21,831 bases of DNA from Chloroflexota bacterium (GTDB lineage: Bacteria; Chloroflexota; Ktedonobacteria; Ktedonobacterales; Ktedonobacteraceae): NCBI GenBank assembly GCA_021828635.1, contig JAJZEJ010000728.1:1-21831 (forward strand), in the 5' to 3' direction. A program made the translations under genes and the position numbers. Positions 13,837-20,938 of the stretch are shown piece by piece. Positions within the stretch are counted from its first letter, which is position 1. The number at the start of each line of letters is the position of its first letter. A model generated the notes under the pieces. The model was not told the origin of the DNA, made no database searches, and saw nothing but the letters and a program-made list of their open reading frames with translations.

Positions 13837-14466
13837 GTGCATCTAGAAGCGACATCTGTTACAAGATTATTATTGGCGCGGCACGGGCAAACAGAATTGA
13901 GCCGTAGTGATACATTTTGTGGCGTGAGTGAGCCTGCGTTGACGGCACTAGGTCGAGAGCAGGCCCGACGCTTAGCCGAGCGTCTGAGTCATGAGCGCAT
14001 TGATACGCTCTATTGTAGCTTACAAGGACGGGCGCTTGAGACGGCGAAGCCGATTGCCGCAGCTCTGGGTCTGCCGATACAGACGCGCGAGGCTCTCCAC
14101 GAGATGGATTTTGGTCTCTGGGAAGGACGCATCCAGGCAGAGGTTGCAGAGGAATCACCGGCGATGATGGCAGCATGGGATCGCGGCTCGTGGATGATTC
14201 AGCCGCCAGGAGGCGAGATGCAACAGGCCGTACTTGCTCGCCTTGTGCCATGTGTAGTCGAATTGCTCTCCGCTCATGCTGGTCAAACATTGCTCCTTGT
14301 TGGACATCGCACAGCTTTCCGCCTGCTTGTTGGACACTTGCTCAACCTATCGTTGCCCAACAGTCGTGGTCTGCACGTGGATCCGGCCAGCCTATCAAAA
14401 TTATTAGTTGTCGGCGATCAGGTACAGCTCGTTTTCTATAACGATACTAGCCATCTCTCTGCTTGA
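13837..14466 (+). CDS. Histidine phosphatase superfamily (phosphoglycerate-mutase-like) protein
   Basis: This 209-aa protein has the histidine phosphatase core. LLLARHGQTE (11-20) contains the phosphohistidine His16 with Arg15, followed by Arg65 in GRALETAKPIA, Glu89 in HEMDFGLWEG, and the second His157 in LLVGHRTAFRLL. These four positions form the usual phosphate pocket. GTG at 13837 is chosen because AAAGGA (13823-13828) lies 8 nt upstream; the open frame extends further up but overlaps the end of the kinase gene without a ribosome site. As last gene of the polyol operon it may remove phosphate from a sugar phosphate or by-product, but CobC- or phosphoserine-phosphatase-like activities are equally compatible. 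It is convergent with the eccC gene, 38 bp apart, with only a very small hairpin between them. Confidence 0.88.
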   Translation: MHLEATSVTRLLLARHGQTELSRSDTFCGVSEPALTALGREQARRLAERLSHERIDTLYCSLQGRALETAKPIAAALGLPIQTREALHEMDFGLWEGRIQAEVAEESPAMMAAWDRGSWMIQPPGGEMQQAVLARLVPCVVELLSAHAGQTLLLVGHRTAFRLLVGHLLNLSLPNSRGLHVDPASLSKLLVVGDQVQLVFYNDTSHLSA

Positions 14467-14504
14467 TTGGCATTTAGCAAAAGTGGAAACCTGGGTGGTT
14501 CTAT

Positions 14505-17500
14505 TTATATCGCTACCTGCACCAGCGTAGGAGGATAGCCGCGCCGCACCAGGGAGCCTCGCCCTGTTGGGAGCGTGTCGGATATGCTTTGTTTGTGTAG
14601 AACTAGACGACCCTCCACCGGATCGCCGCGCATGAGCAGGCCGGGACTCTCCATGTTCTTGATGCCACGGAAAATCGGGTCCAGTGTTGTTTGACCAAAA
14701 TTGACGATGCGCCGCGCCAGCACGATATGAAAGCCGATCTCGTGCGCCGATTGTAGCAGACCCTCTAGCGGGTTGAGCGGGTTGCCGCTACGTGGGTCGG
14801 GTGTTGTCACTTGCTCATAATCGTCCACAAAGATGATGTAGTGCAGGCCAGACCATGCTTGTGGCGCTTGGAGTTGCTCAATTGGTAACGCCTGATGTTG
14901 CTCTATCCGATGCTCAAGCTCGTTTTTAAGGAATTTCACACACTCTTTGACCTTTTCTGGCGTAAAGGCATAGCTTAACAGGTGCGTGCTGCGCGACATA
15001 TCGAGCAGGGTTTTCTTATAGTCTATGACGATATATTGAACTTGTTCGGGTGTGTAGGAGCGTTCGATGCCCCGTAGCCAGGTACGCAGTAGCGTAGTTT
15101 TGCCGCATTCTCTGTCACCCAGGATCAAGAAGTGTGGGTCATGCTGGAGGAGATCAATCGTGAATGGCTGCAATTTGAACTCGTCCAGCCCAATGGGTAT
15201 GCCTGTTTGACCAATTGTGAGAGGGGGCATCTCTGCCCAGCGCACTTCAAGCGGCAACACCGGTATGCGCGGTGCCTGCGTACCATGCCAGGAGACGCGC
15301 ACACGCCGTACTAAATCCTCAAGCGCGTTTTGTACATTCATCTCTGCTGGCTTAGCTGTTGTACCGTGCATTCTGATCATCGGTAGCGCGGTCTGGAAGA
15401 GCAACTTTGCTTGATGCAGGCCGCGTCCAGGAATGTGAGGTGGAATGGTCATAGCCAATTTGCGTTCAATCTCCGACTCCGAGGGATCGTTCAGGCGCAA
15501 TTCCAGGCGTGTGCCGATATTGCTACGCAGGCGTGGACGTATCTCTATCCACTGATTCGCTGTCAGAATGATATGGATGCCGTAGGTGAGTCCATTAGCG
15601 ATCAGCGTGGCAATGTCGCTAATAATATCCGCGTCGCTACTCTCGAAATCAGCTTGAAACTGTCCAAAGTTATCCAGGAGCAGGAAGACATCGCCAAAAT
15701 CCTCTTGAGGTAGCCGTTTTTCCTGACGCAAACGTCGGTAGGTTGCCATACTATCGATGCCATGTTTGGAGAACAATGCCTCGCGTTCGATTAGCACCTG
15801 ACGTACACGGCGTACAACACGGCGTATCTTATCACGTTCTGTCTTACCACATATCACGCCGACGTGTGGTGCATCCTCGAAGACACGCAGCAGGCCACCG
15901 CCGAAATCAATGCAGTAGAATTGTGCTATGTCCGGCATGTGTGTCACGAGAAACGCGCTGATGATGGTGCGTAAGAGCGTGCTTTTGCCTGATTGCGGTG
16001 CGCCGACAATTGCCAGATGACCGCCAAAGCCGGAGAAATCGAGTAAGATAGGCTCCTGAAGCTGGTTGGCAGGCCGATCTAGCAGGCCAATAGGAATGTT
16101 CAATATGCCAAAGGGAGCAGTTGGATACCAGTGTGTTCCATCAAGATCGTGATAACCCGTTCGTTCCAATACTTCATCCAGGGGCAACTTCTCTTGTAAC
16201 GGTGGTTGCCAGACGGGATGCACGTGCCATCCTCCTTGTGGGGGCATTGTGTGCCGAATCTGTTCTACGACCATGTGCATCTCGGTCTGTTGTTCATTAT
16301 CTTGTGCTTGTTGTTGGTCAGCACGCGCTGTGAGCGTGGTAGCAATCAGTTTGCCCGTGACCGTAAATTCACGGATGAGCGTGGTTGGGTCTACCTGCTG
16401 TTGCGTGGGAGTGATGTAAGGTGTAGAGATGAGAGCCGTTTTGAAGGCGGTATAGATGTCATCATCCACTTTGAAATAGCCACTACCGGGCGAGGGCGGT
16501 AGATAGTAAGCATCAGGTGTGCCGATGACCGCCGAACTCTCTTCGGGTTTGAAGGTGCGCAGGCAGATACGATAACGTAGATGTCCATCGAGTGTTTTGA
16601 TGCGCCCTTCGTCGATGCGCTGTGTCGCTAATAACATATGCATGCCCAGGCTACGTCCGACCTGCCCGAATTTTGTGAAGAGTGCCAGAAACTCTTCATG
16701 TTCGGCAATGAGTTGGGCGAACTCGTCAACGATGATGATGAGATACGGCATGGGTTCCAGCGTTGGATTTCTGCGCCACAATTCCTGATATTGGCGAATG
16801 TTACCAAGATTGCCCGCACGGCTCAGCAGCATTTGACGACGATTCTGCTCACCCAGCAAGGATGCATACATGCGACTAATCAAAAGCGGGTCATTCTCCA
16901 AGTTCGTGATAATGCCCGCCACATGTGGCAGTCGAGTGAAATCGGCGAAGGCGGCTCCAGCTTTGAAATCGACCAGCACGAAGTTAACGGTTTGCGGATC
17001 ATGCGTCAATGCTAGACTGGTAACGATAGTGCGTAACAATTCGCTTTTGCCCGAACCAGTCGCACCCACCAGCAGACCGTGTGGACCTGCGCCACCCATT
17101 GCCATCTCTTTCAGATCGAGCAAGAGTGGTCCATTTTTCTGTTGTCCGATAGGCACGCAGAGCAATTCTTGTGGCGAGCGCGAACGCCAATACTCGGCAA
17201 TACAAAATTGCTCAAGCTCAGGAATAGCGAAAAGGTCAAGCAGGCGAATCTCCTGTGAAAAGTCGAGAGCAGCGTCCATATCGATGATGTTGAGCGGTGT
17301 GAGCGCACGAGCTAGCCGCTCACAGGTGTTTTTATCGGCTCTATCGGGCATAACGAATTCGACATGCGCCCCGCCTGCTCGCGTCTCGATGTAGGTAAGC
17401 TGTGTACTTTGCGCGGTAGTGGTCAGTGAGAGACGTGCTTGCAGCATCGATGGAGCTAACTGCTCATGTTCGACTAAACACAAGATGGTCATGCCCAGAC

Positions 17501-18569
17501 GCGAGGCGTTGCGCAGCATTTCTTCTAATCCGGCCATCTGTGCCAACGCGCTATCAGGTCGAAAACCGTCGAGCAGCACGATGAAATGTGGTATGTGCGG
17601 GCTACCAGAACGTGCATCCTGACCGGATGTGCTACGCCGTTCTACTTCCGGCTTAATCTGTGTGAGCAACATTTGTTGAAAGTCCGCTACAGAATCGGCC
17701 AGCATACACAACTGCTCATCGCTTGCGCCGGGCTGGTGTTGGCGCAGGCGGCGCGTATGGGGCAACCACTTGAGCCAGGCCCAATCAGAGGCGGCAGATG
17801 CTGGAAAATAAGCGGCGATACGCACCTCGTTGGGCGCATGAAAGGCCATGATCTGACATAAGATGGCTCGCATCAAGGCGCGTGTAGCATTCGGCTGACC
17901 TGCGATGGCAATCGTACCGTATTGTGGTAGAGCGATAGTTAATGGTTGTTGGTCAAGGTAGCGTTTTTGTGTAGTCAGTGTATTCACGGCTTGCAAGAGA
18001 TCAGAATCGTAGATGACGCGGTAGTCTGCTTGAAACTCGATGGGGCAACAGAGCGGCATTGGGGCCAACCCGATGCGTACCGTCAAGAAATCAGCATCCA
18101 GCGGGCGGCGCTCCCAGAGCATCTGGCGTTGTGTAATGACTTGCGCCAGAGTGGGCAGGTTGGGATAGAGCCGTGCATTGTGTTCGCGTTGTATGCTGGC
18201 AATCTCGCTTACTCGCCGTTCTTTGCCATCCAAATACTTCCTATATCTCTCGTGTTCAGCTTTGATCTGTTGCCTCGCTGAGCGGCGCTGGAGCAGATTG
18301 GCGAGTAGCATAATACCGACGGAAAGCGGCAGGATACTGATTTCAGCAATCAGTAGCAGAGGACTTACCGCGCCGTGTGCAGTCATTGTCGTAGAAAAGA
18401 TGAAGATGCCAGAGAGCAGTAGGCCGGAGAGTGGATAGAGTAATTGTAGCCAGACCGAAGTGCCGCCCTGTTTGTTCGGCTGAGCGGGTGGTGCATCTAT
18501 TTTGATAATTTCTTCCGGTAACGGGTCAGGATAGCTCCTAACGGGTCGGTAAAATGCGCTATGAGCCAT
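14505..18569 (-). CDS. eccC: Type VII secretion ATPase EccC (FtsK/SpoIIIE family, three ATPase domains)
   Basis: This 1354-aa membrane ATPase powers ESX/type VII-like export. The N-terminus carries two membrane spans (about 38-60 and 69-93), with no FHA domain, so it resembles fused actinobacterial EccC more than firmicute EssC. Three FtsK-type domains follow. D1 has Walker A GATGSGKS (502-509) and Walker B IIIVDEF (611-617). D2 has GAPQSGKS (856-863) and LLLDNF (963-968). D3 has GDRECGKT (1151-1158) and IIFVDDYE (1245-1252). Only D1 keeps the Asp-Glu pair expected for hydrolysis; D2 has Asp-Asn and D3 Asp-Asp, as in other EccC proteins where D2/D3 act in substrate binding. It is the last gene of the minus-strand operon, 14 nt after the YukD-like gene. 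The ribosome site is weak (AGGAA, about 12 nt), possibly relying on coupling. Confidence 0.93.
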   Translation of the reverse strand: MAHSAFYRPVRSYPDPLPEEIIKIDAPPAQPNKQGGTSVWLQLLYPLSGLLLSGIFIFSTTMTAHGAVSPLLLIAEISILPLSVGIMLLANLLQRRSARQQIKAEHERYRKYLDGKERRVSEIASIQREHNARLYPNLPTLAQVITQRQMLWERRPLDADFLTVRIGLAPMPLCCPIEFQADYRVIYDSDLLQAVNTLTTQKRYLDQQPLTIALPQYGTIAIAGQPNATRALMRAILCQIMAFHAPNEVRIAAYFPASAASDWAWLKWLPHTRRLRQHQPGASDEQLCMLADSVADFQQMLLTQIKPEVERRSTSGQDARSGSPHIPHFIVLLDGFRPDSALAQMAGLEEMLRNASRLGMTILCLVEHEQLAPSMLQARLSLTTTAQSTQLTYIETRAGGAHVEFVMPDRADKNTCERLARALTPLNIIDMDAALDFSQEIRLLDLFAIPELEQFCIAEYWRSRSPQELLCVPIGQQKNGPLLLDLKEMAMGGAGPHGLLVGATGSGKSELLRTIVTSLALTHDPQTVNFVLVDFKAGAAFADFTRLPHVAGIITNLENDPLLISRMYASLLGEQNRRQMLLSRAGNLGNIRQYQELWRRNPTLEPMPYLIIIVDEFAQLIAEHEEFLALFTKFGQVGRSLGMHMLLATQRIDEGRIKTLDGHLRYRICLRTFKPEESSAVIGTPDAYYLPPSPGSGYFKVDDDIYTAFKTALISTPYITPTQQQVDPTTLIREFTVTGKLIATTLTARADQQQAQDNEQQTEMHMVVEQIRHTMPPQGGWHVHPVWQPPLQEKLPLDEVLERTGYHDLDGTHWYPTAPFGILNIPIGLLDRPANQLQEPILLDFSGFGGHLAIVGAPQSGKSTLLRTIISAFLVTHMPDIAQFYCIDFGGGLLRVFEDAPHVGVICGKTERDKIRRVVRRVRQVLIEREALFSKHGIDSMATYRRLRQEKRLPQEDFGDVFLLLDNFGQFQADFESSDADIISDIATLIANGLTYGIHIILTANQWIEIRPRLRSNIGTRLELRLNDPSESEIERKLAMTIPPHIPGRGLHQAKLLFQTALPMIRMHGTTAKPAEMNVQNALEDLVRRVRVSWHGTQAPRIPVLPLEVRWAEMPPLTIGQTGIPIGLDEFKLQPFTIDLLQHDPHFLILGDRECGKTTLLRTWLRGIERSYTPEQVQYIVIDYKKTLLDMSRSTHLLSYAFTPEKVKECVKFLKNELEHRIEQHQALPIEQLQAPQAWSGLHYIIFVDDYEQVTTPDPRSGNPLNPLEGLLQSAHEIGFHIVLARRIVNFGQTTLDPIFRGIKNMESPGLLMRGDPVEGRLVLHKQSISDTLPTGRGSLVRRGYPPTLVQVAI

Positions 18570-18583
18570 AATGTTTTTAATTC

Positions 18584-18943
18584 CTATGAAAACGGATGTT
18601 TTTGTTGTGACAGGTTCCAGCGCACGCCAATACCGCCGCTCTCTGTAGTGGGAACGATATTTTCAGGTTGAAACATCGTCTCTGCAAGCACACGCACTAA
18701 CGCCTGCGGTTGCAATACCAGAATAGCCCCATCGACAAGCTGGGCCTCTAACAGCGATTGTGTCGTGTCCAGCGTTTTATGTGTCTCTGCTACTATTAGC
18801 GTCCATGTTGATTGAGATGCCGAAAGATCGCTGATACAGAGTTTGACCAACGCTGGTAACAACTCCGCTAGTGGTGTCTCAGCCGGTAGCTTCAGGTCGA
18901 TGCTGCGCTGTGGGCTAATAATCGTCAGCAAAAGCGTTTGCAT
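18584..18943 (-). CDS. YukD/EsaB-like ubiquitin-fold protein of the type VII locus
   Basis: This 119-aa protein opens with a beta-strand LLLTIISPQRSIDLKLP, followed by a helix (TPLAELLPALVKLC), a strand (WTLIVAETHKTLD), and the motif SLLEAQLVDGAILVLQP. This is the order seen in YukD/EsaB and in the cytoplasmic domain of EccD, where the DG-L turn precedes the last strand. Residues after about 85 form a C-terminal extension without a clear fold. No membrane segment is present, so it is the free-standing, YukD-like form rather than a full EccD channel protein. It lies directly before eccC and after the WXG100-like gene, which supports a role in type VII assembly. Similarity is judged from strand pattern and context only. 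Confidence 0.6.
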   Translation of the reverse strand: MQTLLLTIISPQRSIDLKLPAETPLAELLPALVKLCISDLSASQSTWTLIVAETHKTLDTTQSLLEAQLVDGAILVLQPQALVRVLAETMFQPENIVPTTESGGIGVRWNLSQQKHPFS

Positions 18944-19006
18944 GATGATGGTGCCTCGTCACAGTTTTTTTCGGGATATATGTTGTCCCTGGATAATCAT
19001 GTCGCT

Positions 19007-19297
19007 TTAAAATTGCTGTTTAACCTGCTGTTCTGTTGTGTCCGCGCTATCGGCAGCATTCTCCAGACGATCAGCGAAGTCGATCTGCCACTGATAGGAG
19101 TCGCGGAACCGCTTATCATGTGGGTCAAGCACGACGCGCAACGCGGGTTGCATGAAACCCGGAAACGAGTCGATCAGTGCATTAACGCGCTGCCACGCAC
19201 TGATATGTGCGGAGAGTGCATCCTGGGCGCTGGCTTTGATCTGTTGTGCTGTCTGCCGCATCCGGTCCGTTGGATATGAGAATTGCATGTTGTTCAT
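19007..19297 (-). CDS. WXG100-like (ESAT-6-type) small helical protein lacking the WXG motif
   Basis: This 96-aa protein has the size, gene position and helical pattern of WXG100 proteins, which are secreted by type VII systems as helical-hairpin dimers. Helix 1 spans about 10-43 (TDRMRQTAQQIKASAQ onward). Helix 2 spans about 63-94 (RFRDSYQWQIDFADRLENAA). The turn should carry Trp-x-Gly; here it is replaced by a longer, Pro-containing loop, FPGFMQPALRVVLDPHDK. No C-terminal YxxxD/E export signal is visible. Its ATG overlaps the TGA of the upstream gene by 4 nt (ATGA), so they are translationally coupled. It could be a substrate, a partner of the large toxin, or a structural helper. The call depends on context as much as on sequence. 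Confidence 0.55.
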   Translation of the reverse strand: MNNMQFSYPTDRMRQTAQQIKASAQDALSAHISAWQRVNALIDSFPGFMQPALRVVLDPHDKRFRDSYQWQIDFADRLENAADSADTTEQQVKQQF

Positions 19298-19686
19298 AGG
19301 CTCTTTTGTGGTCTTGCTGGTTTTAGTGTGACAGTCCTTCTGCTGAGGAGAACAGCGCGGTCTCCCATTGCTTGTTTGAGGCGGGCTTCGAGCTGATAGG
19401 AATCCTCGCCTACCGATACATAGAGAACGATAGGGTACTGCTTAAATTGCGGTATTATCCACTTCTGATCTTCAATGCTGAAGTTCCGATAAAGATTATA
19501 GTTGTCGAGTTCGGTATACGGATCATCTTCATCCCCCCAAGCTTCATAAAGTTCTCCATACTGTGAGAATTCCACTTCCAGGCACTGGCTCAGGGCGGTT
19601 ATGACAGTGTCGATGTTGTTGTCTGTAAAACCGTACAGATCGAAGTCACAGATGACCTTGAGATTTGGATCCAGTTCTATATCCAT
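19294..19686 (-). CDS. Hypothetical acidic protein in the type VII operon (130 aa)
   Basis: I do not recognise a family. The protein starts with alternating strand-like residues (MDIELDPNLKVICDFDLYGF) and has a very acidic middle (EAWGDEDDPYTELDNYNLY). It ends in a strand-rich, basic part (YPIVLYVSVGEDSYQLEARL, then LLSRRTVTLKP). A strong AAAGGAG lies about 8 nt before the ATG. Its stop overlaps the start of the WXG100-like gene, so the two are expressed together, perhaps as an interacting pair. Acidic small proteins downstream of toxin genes are often immunity proteins or secretion chaperones, and either role is possible here. No signal peptide or membrane segment is seen. Confidence 0.8.
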   Translation of the reverse strand: MDIELDPNLKVICDFDLYGFTDNNIDTVITALSQCLEVEFSQYGELYEAWGDEDDPYTELDNYNLYRNFSIEDQKWIIPQFKQYPIVLYVSVGEDSYQLEARLKQAMGDRAVLLSRRTVTLKPARPQKSL

Positions 19687-19710
19687 TATGGTTCTCCTTT
19701 ATCTGACTAC

Positions 19711-20088
19711 TCAATTTTCAACAGGAAGCTTTGCCTGTGTATCCAGATTGGCTTCATCCTCACGCCTGTGGGATGTATTGAGTTGGTGTTGTATTGTTAA
19801 AATGTGTTCTTTCTCATCTCCAAGATCATCAGGTGTTAGTTCACGCCACATGCCATTCTTATCACCCAAAGTATATTTGCCGTCTATCCAATCAAGGACA
19901 AACATATAAATATCCGTTGGGGTGACTGCCACACCTAGCAGTAGCTCTACTTCCCAATCATACAGGCTACCCGGTAGTTCGCGTCCTTCATTGATCACTT
20001 CAACAATTTCGTAGGTGTTGATATCCCGCTGTGCGAAAAGCTGCTTGATAATCTCATTTTCGCGTGTGGTTAATTGGTTGCCGGTCAT
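19711..20088 (-). CDS. Hypothetical acidic protein in the type VII operon (125 aa)
   Basis: No family is recognised. The N-terminal half could be helical followed by strands (NEIIKQLFAQRDINTYEIVEVINEG, then WEVELLLGVAVTPTDIYMFVLDWIDGKYTLG). The C-terminal third is charged and probably disordered (HQLNTSHRREDEANLDTQAK). It contains no Cys, no signal peptide and no membrane span. The ATG has an AAGAGAA ribosome-like site upstream. Distances of 67 bp to the gene before and 24 bp to the gene after keep it inside the operon. It is a second candidate for an immunity protein or adaptor for the toxin-like protein encoded first in the visible operon. Confidence 0.78.
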   Translation of the reverse strand: MTGNQLTTRENEIIKQLFAQRDINTYEIVEVINEGRELPGSLYDWEVELLLGVAVTPTDIYMFVLDWIDGKYTLGDKNGMWRELTPDDLGDEKEHILTIQHQLNTSHRREDEANLDTQAKLPVEN

Positions 20089-20155
20089 GATTTCTCTTCA
20101 TTTGATAAGTCGTTGTAGTTTCTCATATCTCCCCTACTATGTTTTTATATTCATT

Positions 20156-20926
20156 TCAATGAATTGCTACATCATAGAAACGGTCCAGCTTGTCTGCAAT
20201 GGCCTCGCGAAGGATATCGCGTCTTCTTGATGGCTGAAGGGAAGATGTTACCTGTGTATAAAGATCAAGAAGCATATCACGTATTGCCAAATCATTATTT
20301 TCCATCTGTTCAATACATGAGGATGTTACCAGAGTCAAATAGGTAGTGAGCAAATCTATGAATTGGAGTTCAGCTTTTCCCTCTGTCGGCTCTTCCCAGG
20401 AATCAACGATAAAGTTGGTGGGGTCAAAAAGTATCCATCCACAAAACTGTTCATCAGCGAACAAGAAATCAAGATGATCTGCTATACGAAGTCGTAGTTG
20501 ATGACTAGTATGCTCCTGTGCGTATTCTGAGAGGCAAACCAGAGCTTTTCCTTGTGGTTCTATCCAGCGAAAATCTGTTGGTGTAATCTGAAAGTCTTGC
20601 GGGGCGTCAAGTCTGAGCAATCCTTTTTCTTGTGGGACATGTAGCCATGAAACGGGAGTGCAATCAGAAGGGGTAGTTGTATCAGGGATAAGTAGTAGAA
20701 CACTTTGGAGTATCAATGTACTTTTATCAAAACGGAATTCGTCAGAGGCTGACCAGAACCAATCTGTACTTCCCACTGTTTGGCTTATATGTTGCTCATG
20801 TTCCTCGACCGTATGGTAGGGGCCGATGAGCATGGTTCTTCCATCGAGCATCCACCTGGGATGACCTGCAACATGGGTATCAGGAAGCACTTTGGTTGTG
20901 AGTGAAGGTAAAAGATAAAGGTTCAT
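20156..20926 (-). CDS. Hypothetical protein translationally coupled to the toxin-like gene (256 aa)
   Basis: I do not recognise a family. The protein is soluble-looking and tryptophan-rich in its first two thirds (HPRWMLDG, STDWFWSASDEF, DFRWIEPQG, CGWILFDP). It ends in a long helical part (LRLRIADHLDFLF; QFIDLLTTYLTLVTSSCIEQ; RRRDILREAIADKLDRF). There is no signal peptide. The stop codon of the toxin-like gene forms part of its ribosome site: TAAGGAGG is followed by the ATG 7 nt later. The two genes are only 12 bp apart and certainly coupled. A gene placed immediately after a polymorphic toxin is the classical place for an immunity protein, although 256 aa is large for that role and a dedicated chaperone/adaptor is also possible. 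Confidence 0.82.
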   Translation of the reverse strand: MNLYLLPSLTTKVLPDTHVAGHPRWMLDGRTMLIGPYHTVEEHEQHISQTVGSTDWFWSASDEFRFDKSTLILQSVLLLIPDTTTPSDCTPVSWLHVPQEKGLLRLDAPQDFQITPTDFRWIEPQGKALVCLSEYAQEHTSHQLRLRIADHLDFLFADEQFCGWILFDPTNFIVDSWEEPTEGKAELQFIDLLTTYLTLVTSSCIEQMENNDLAIRDMLLDLYTQVTSSLQPSRRRDILREAIADKLDRFYDVAIH

Positions 20927-20938
20927 AGGGTTGCCTCC

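Noticed and set aside
14467..14504. Terminator between the histidine phosphatase and eccC genes
   Set aside because: Only a 4-bp AACC/GGTT pairing is visible and no T-run, too weak to report as a terminator.
16638..17394. Plus-strand open frames (125 and 174 aa) opposite eccC
   Set aside because: They are antisense to conserved ATPase motifs of eccC, with Ser/Arg-rich low-complexity translations and no ribosome sites.
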